Source: Bdellovibrionales bacterium
GTDB lineage: Bacteria > Bdellovibrionota > Bacteriovoracia > Bacteriovoracales > Bacteriovoracaceae
NCBI GenBank assembly: GCA_023250775.1
Contig: JAHFAA010000034.1
Location: 5,873-14,563, forward strand
Direction of reading: 5' to 3'
Length of the DNA stretch: 8,691 nt
Within the stretch, counting starts at the first letter, position 1, and the number at the start of each line of letters is the position of its first letter. This document shows positions 5,760 through 8,691 of the stretch, in pieces. The notes below the pieces were generated by a model. The model worked only from the letters and a program-made list of their open reading frames with translations. It was not told where the DNA came from and made no database searches. A program made the translations under genes and the position numbers.

Positions 5760-6858
5760 ACTGAACGATCTCACCTTCGAGTGAACCAAGTTTTATTTTT
5801 GTATTGAACTTCAAGAGCCTGTGATCATGATCTGCCGCAAACCAGATTTGCATATCGTCTTTTTTGTCATCCACTCCGGGAATTTCGTTTGTGGCACGCA
5901 ATTTAACAGCATCCACGGTCTTTCCCATTATATGAATTTTTTCATCGCCAACAACATCAACCTTCGAAACGTATAATCTTCCACCGGTAAGGACAGGGAA
6001 TTCATAATGCAATCCTTTTTCGAGTGGCAAACCGCGCATATAATAAAATGCTGAAAAAGCATCTTGGAAGTATCTTGGAATATCACCTTGTTTTTCTGAT
6101 TTACTGATCTCGCCTTTTTTTTCTTTCTTATACCACTGATAAGTTTTGCGCTTTTCGTGATCGAATAATTGAAGATCATCAATATTTTTGCCCGATTCAC
6201 GTTGGACAAGAAAATATTTTATGGGCAAAAAATCGGTCTTAGAAACATAACTTTCAATCGTATCATCCAATTTATAAAGCATCTCATAATAGCTGGAAGA
6301 TTTTAGTTCTCCACGAAGATGGTAAACATCCACTCCACCGATTTGTGTAATGGGCAAGGTCTTCAACGTTACTTCGCCAATTGTAATGCCGAGATATTTG
6401 ACTTTAATAACCTCAATTTCGGTAAACGAAAAACTGGGGGCAAAGCGTGACCAAAAAACCTGTGATTTTTGATCCATCCCTTTGAATTGGTCTTCGCCAG
6501 AACCTGTCCAGTGTGAAGTCTCCGCGGTTTTTTCAGGAACGGGCGTGGCCTGCACCGCCGGAGTTTTCGAAGCTTTCTTTGATAAAGTTTTAGCAGCCGT
6601 TTTAGGAGTTTGAGTCGCAGTCGGAAGACCTTCCTTGCCAGGAGTCGCAGCGCCGACCAATGATACCTCGGGCTTCTCAACCGAAAATTTTTCTTCAATC
6701 GGGCCCGGCCTGAATTTTTTAAATTCCTCACGATCGAGATCAAAATTCTTGGCCAGCTTGGCCAATTCTTCATCACTTAAGGGCCTTCTATCGGATGAGG
6801 AACAACCCGAGACAAATAGCACTAGGACAAAAACATAAATCCAAAAAAAATTCTGCAT
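5749..6858 (-). CDS. DUF3108-type lipoprotein, likely outer membrane
   Basis: 369 residues. The N-terminus is a lipoprotein signal: hydrophobic core at 4-16, lipobox VSGC with the lipidated Cys at 19, and Ser at +2, which favours the outer membrane under the usual Lol rule. A charged helical stretch (27-50) is followed by a low-complexity linker rich in Pro, Thr, Ala and Lys (about 69-115) that could span periplasm. From about 147 to 367 lies a beta-rich domain I assign to DUF3108: strand pairs around VKYLGITIGEVTL, the YFQDAFSAFYYMRGLPLEKG segment (263-282) and the C-terminal MQIWFAADHDHRLLKF (336-351). The biochemical role of DUF3108 is unknown to me. The ATG has AGAGG (6869-6865) overlapping the lpxK stop, 9 bases between genes. 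Its place between lpxK and a glycosyltransferase points to an envelope or LPS-linked job. The domain call rests on pattern memory, not a search. Confidence 0.8.
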   Translation of the reverse strand: MQNFFWIYVFVLVLFVSGCSSSDRRPLSDEELAKLAKNFDLDREEFKKFRPGPIEEKFSVEKPEVSLVGAATPGKEGLPTATQTPKTAAKTLSKKASKTPAVQATPVPEKTAETSHWTGSGEDQFKGMDQKSQVFWSRFAPSFSFTEIEVIKVKYLGITIGEVTLKTLPITQIGGVDVYHLRGELKSSSYYEMLYKLDDTIESYVSKTDFLPIKYFLVQRESGKNIDDLQLFDHEKRKTYQWYKKEKKGEISKSEKQGDIPRYFQDAFSAFYYMRGLPLEKGLHYEFPVLTGGRLYVSKVDVVGDEKIHIMGKTVDAVKLRATNEIPGVDDKKDDMQIWFAADHDHRLLKFNTKIKLGSLEGEIVQYVP

Positions 6859-6867
6859 ATAACGCCT

Positions 6868-7920
6868 CTAACACAGGGAAAGAATCATCTCTTTGATTTT
6901 TTCTTCCTGATCATAAAATTTAATTTCAATTCCTAAGTAGTATACGGGAAGCCCTTCCACCAAATGTCGAATTTTAACAATATCTTTTTCTGTCACCACC
7001 ACCATCGCATTTTCATGACTGGCTTTATCCAATACGGTCTGCATCTCCTTGGAAGAATAAAAATGATGATCAGGATATGAAGCCATTCCGACAATATCCA
7101 TTTCATAGTTATTGAGCATTTTAAAAAATGACTCAGGGGAAGCAACACCGGCCAGTGCAAAAACTTTAAGCCCGGCGAAGGAAGAAGGTGGATGCACTAA
7201 TTCACCGCGAGAATCGTACAGTCCGGTCGCCTGATAGCCAATCAACCCAATTGGAACGGTGGGGGAAAGATTCTTCTTGATCATGGTCTGAAGTGCCTCA
7301 ATTTTTGCACCAGGAACTAAATCAGCGCGATTAATAATCACGATATCTGCATCTCTTAATGCTGTCGGGCCTTCACGTAGATAGCCGAGAGGAGCAACCT
7401 GATAAGAGCTCAATGGCAAGAGGGCATCAAACAACACAATATTAAGATCGCGCACCAATTTCAAATGCTGATGCCCATCATCGAGAAGAACCACGTCAGG
7501 TTTTTCAGTTGGAAAATAATCAATAAGATTTTGCGAGCGGTTTTTTCCAATAACAATCGTGGCATTTTTTAAATTCAAAGCAAAGAGCAAGGCCTCATCG
7601 CCATACTCTTGAGGGTTAAATCCTAAACGTCTGCCAGAGTGTAGGATACCTTGATGATTCTCGAGCTGCCCTTTATATCCACGCATCAGAATCATGACTT
7701 TCTTCTGCTTCGACTCTAAAAATTTCCCGAGCCACAAAGTAAACGGCGTTTTTCCAGAGCCGCCAAACGATAAATTCCCGACAGAAATAATCGGGACTTT
7801 GAATTGATAACGCTTCAAGGGGCCATAGTTATAAAAAGCACGTCTGATGCGATAGACACTCTCCCAAATAATAGCAATGGGTTGCAGGAATACACGTAAA
7901 ACTTTTTTCAATGTTTTCAT
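6868..7920 (-). CDS. lpxK: Tetraacyldisaccharide 4'-kinase
   Basis: 350 residues, close to the family norm. LpxK is an inner-membrane-associated kinase that uses ATP to phosphorylate the 4' position of the tetra-acyl disaccharide 1-phosphate, giving lipid IVA, the sixth step of the Raetz pathway. A hydrophobic N-terminal helix (about 7-20) provides membrane contact. The P-loop is VGNLSFGGSGKTP (47-59, K57). The catalytic-site motif DDGHQH is at 147-152, with PLGYLREG at 177-184, the second conserved His in YPDHH (282-286) and TEKD at 310-313. These are the residues highlighted in the Aquifex LpxK structure, so the protein looks active. The start ATG overlaps the lpxB stop as ATGA; a GAGGG (7937-7933) lies 12 nt upstream, further than ideal, so translation is probably coupled to lpxB. 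The stop is TAG. Confidence 0.97.
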   Translation of the reverse strand: MKTLKKVLRVFLQPIAIIWESVYRIRRAFYNYGPLKRYQFKVPIISVGNLSFGGSGKTPFTLWLGKFLESKQKKVMILMRGYKGQLENHQGILHSGRRLGFNPQEYGDEALLFALNLKNATIVIGKNRSQNLIDYFPTEKPDVVLLDDGHQHLKLVRDLNIVLFDALLPLSSYQVAPLGYLREGPTALRDADIVIINRADLVPGAKIEALQTMIKKNLSPTVPIGLIGYQATGLYDSRGELVHPPSSFAGLKVFALAGVASPESFFKMLNNYEMDIVGMASYPDHHFYSSKEMQTVLDKASHENAMVVVTEKDIVKIRHLVEGLPVYYLGIEIKFYDQEEKIKEMILSLC

Positions 7921-8691
7921 TTTAAGGTTTTACCCTCATTCAATATTTTGGCCATCGTTTTGGCCGCAAGACCTTCATCATCGGGCATCGACTGACTCAA
8001 TTGCTTTAAGCTTTCTCGCACCTTCAAAAAAGTGGCGGGCCTTTCAGTCCACTCACATATTATTTTATTAACATTAAAATAGTTTACTTCATCTTGGATC
8101 AATTCAGGAAAAATTCGTTCTTTCGCCACAAGATTCGCCAAGCCGATATGACCATTATATTGAATAAAATTTTCGAAGATAAATTGATTAAATAACGATC
8201 CTCGATAAAAAATTATGGTGGGTATCTCAAAAATGGCCGCGAGCAAGGTCACCGTTCCGCTCGTCGCCAAGGCCATATCTGAATTTAAAAGGGCCTGGGG
8301 CAGATCGGGCTCTTCAATCAGCTCATCAACATATTCCAAGTAAGGTTGAAAGATTTCGTGAGAAAGATTTTGAGCACGTGATAAAGATACTTTGATGCTG
8401 TAATGTTGCTTAAGGGCCTTGATGCATTCGAGATAAAAAGGAAGATGATAGCGAATCTCAAGCTGACGACTTCCCGGCAAGAGTAAAAGATTGAAAACCT
8501 CGCCTAATTTTTTTTTTCGCCGCTGCTCGAATATATTCCCATGATCAGACAAAAATGATCGGTAACGACGCATAAGGGGATGAGGCACGCTAACAATATT
8601 TTTCACGCCATGAGAGCGAAACCACACCTCTTCGAATGGCAAGATACTAAAGAGAGTATGAACCGACTGAGCAAGTACCTGAGCGCGTTTC
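7917..8691 (-). CDS. lpxB: Lipid-A-disaccharide synthase, C-terminal two thirds (5' end outside window)
   Basis: The frame stays open to the window edge, giving 257 residues of C-terminus; full-length LpxB is about 380. The TTG at 8642 is internal: codons before it read KRAQVLAQSVHTLFSI and run into LPFEEVWF, matching the conserved KR...LPFE block of LpxB. Other family marks are LLLPGSRQLEIRYHLPF (sugar-nucleotide site), ALATSGTVTLLAAIFEIPTI and the IGLANLVAKERIFPELIQDE block near the C-terminus. LpxB is a GT19 enzyme on the inner membrane that joins UDP-diacylglucosamine and lipid X into the beta-1',6 disaccharide 1-phosphate. The product goes straight to LpxK, encoded next with a 4-nt overlap. 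One oddity is a run of ten A in the coding strand (8517-8508), within the Arg-Arg-Lys-Lys-Lys codons, a possible slippage site. Confidence 0.95.
   Translation of the reverse strand, partial: KRAQVLAQSVHTLFSILPFEEVWFRSHGVKNIVSVPHPLMRRYRSFLSDHGNIFEQRRKKKLGEVFNLLLLPGSRQLEIRYHLPFYLECIKALKQHYSIKVSLSRAQNLSHEIFQPYLEYVDELIEEPDLPQALLNSDMALATSGTVTLLAAIFEIPTIIFYRGSLFNQFIFENFIQYNGHIGLANLVAKERIFPELIQDEVNYFNVNKIICEWTERPATFLKVRESLKQLSQSMPDDEGLAAKTMAKILNEGKTLK

Noticed and set aside
6369..6776. 135-codon minus-strand ORF, very Arg/Lys/Leu-rich
   Set aside because: It is an out-of-frame reading of the low-complexity linker of the DUF3108 lipoprotein, whose signal peptide and domain fix the true frame.
8640..8642. 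TTG at 8642 as the lpxB start
   Set aside because: The frame is open to the window edge and the residues before it match the conserved LpxB KR...LPFE region, so the gene is cut by the window rather than short.

Overview
The window is 8.7 kb of ordinary-looking, gene-dense chromosome from a Gram-negative bacterium of moderate to low GC, judged by eye. The Gram-negative assignment rests on lpxB and lpxK (lipid A synthesis), a six-repeat ribosomal protein S1 and an outer-membrane-type lipoprotein. Lysine-rich proteins, tight overlaps and a DUF3108 lipoprotein beside lpxK fit a Bdellovibrio/Bacteriovorax-type relative. That is a weak inference from memory, not a demonstrated placement. No mobile element, CRISPR array, tRNA or rRNA was seen. 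No gene-free stretch exceeds about 190 bases.

Right side (8691 down to 4545, minus strand) is one apparent operon: the 3' two thirds of lpxB, lpxK, a DUF3108 lipoprotein and a GT-B glycosyltransferase. Junctions are a 4-nt overlap (ATGA), a 9-nt gap and an 11-nt overlap. LpxB makes the tetra-acyl disaccharide 1-phosphate and LpxK phosphorylates it to lipid IVA. The other two genes have no assigned function, but their position suggests a role in the envelope or LPS.

Centre (about 4492 to 2573, minus strand) is rpsA as its own transcription unit. It has a good sigma70-type promoter, a leader of roughly 98 nt with two hairpins, and a clear intrinsic terminator. The leader is the most interesting non-coding sequence here. 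It holds a second in-frame ATG with a strong Shine-Dalgarno that is buried in a hairpin, which suggests translational control of S1.

Left side (2464 down to 243, minus strand) is a three-gene unit: a small secreted protein of unknown family, a LytS-type membrane histidine kinase and a LytTR response regulator. The junctions are 1-nt and overlapping. The secreted protein is a candidate sensory partner or ligand for the kinase. The regulator ends tail-to-tail with, and overlapping, the stop codon of an unidentified plus-strand gene that enters from the left edge.

I did not find a clear undescribed system. The best leads are the rpsA leader, the secreted-protein/LytS/LytTR operon and the two uncharacterised passengers of the lpxB-lpxK operon.
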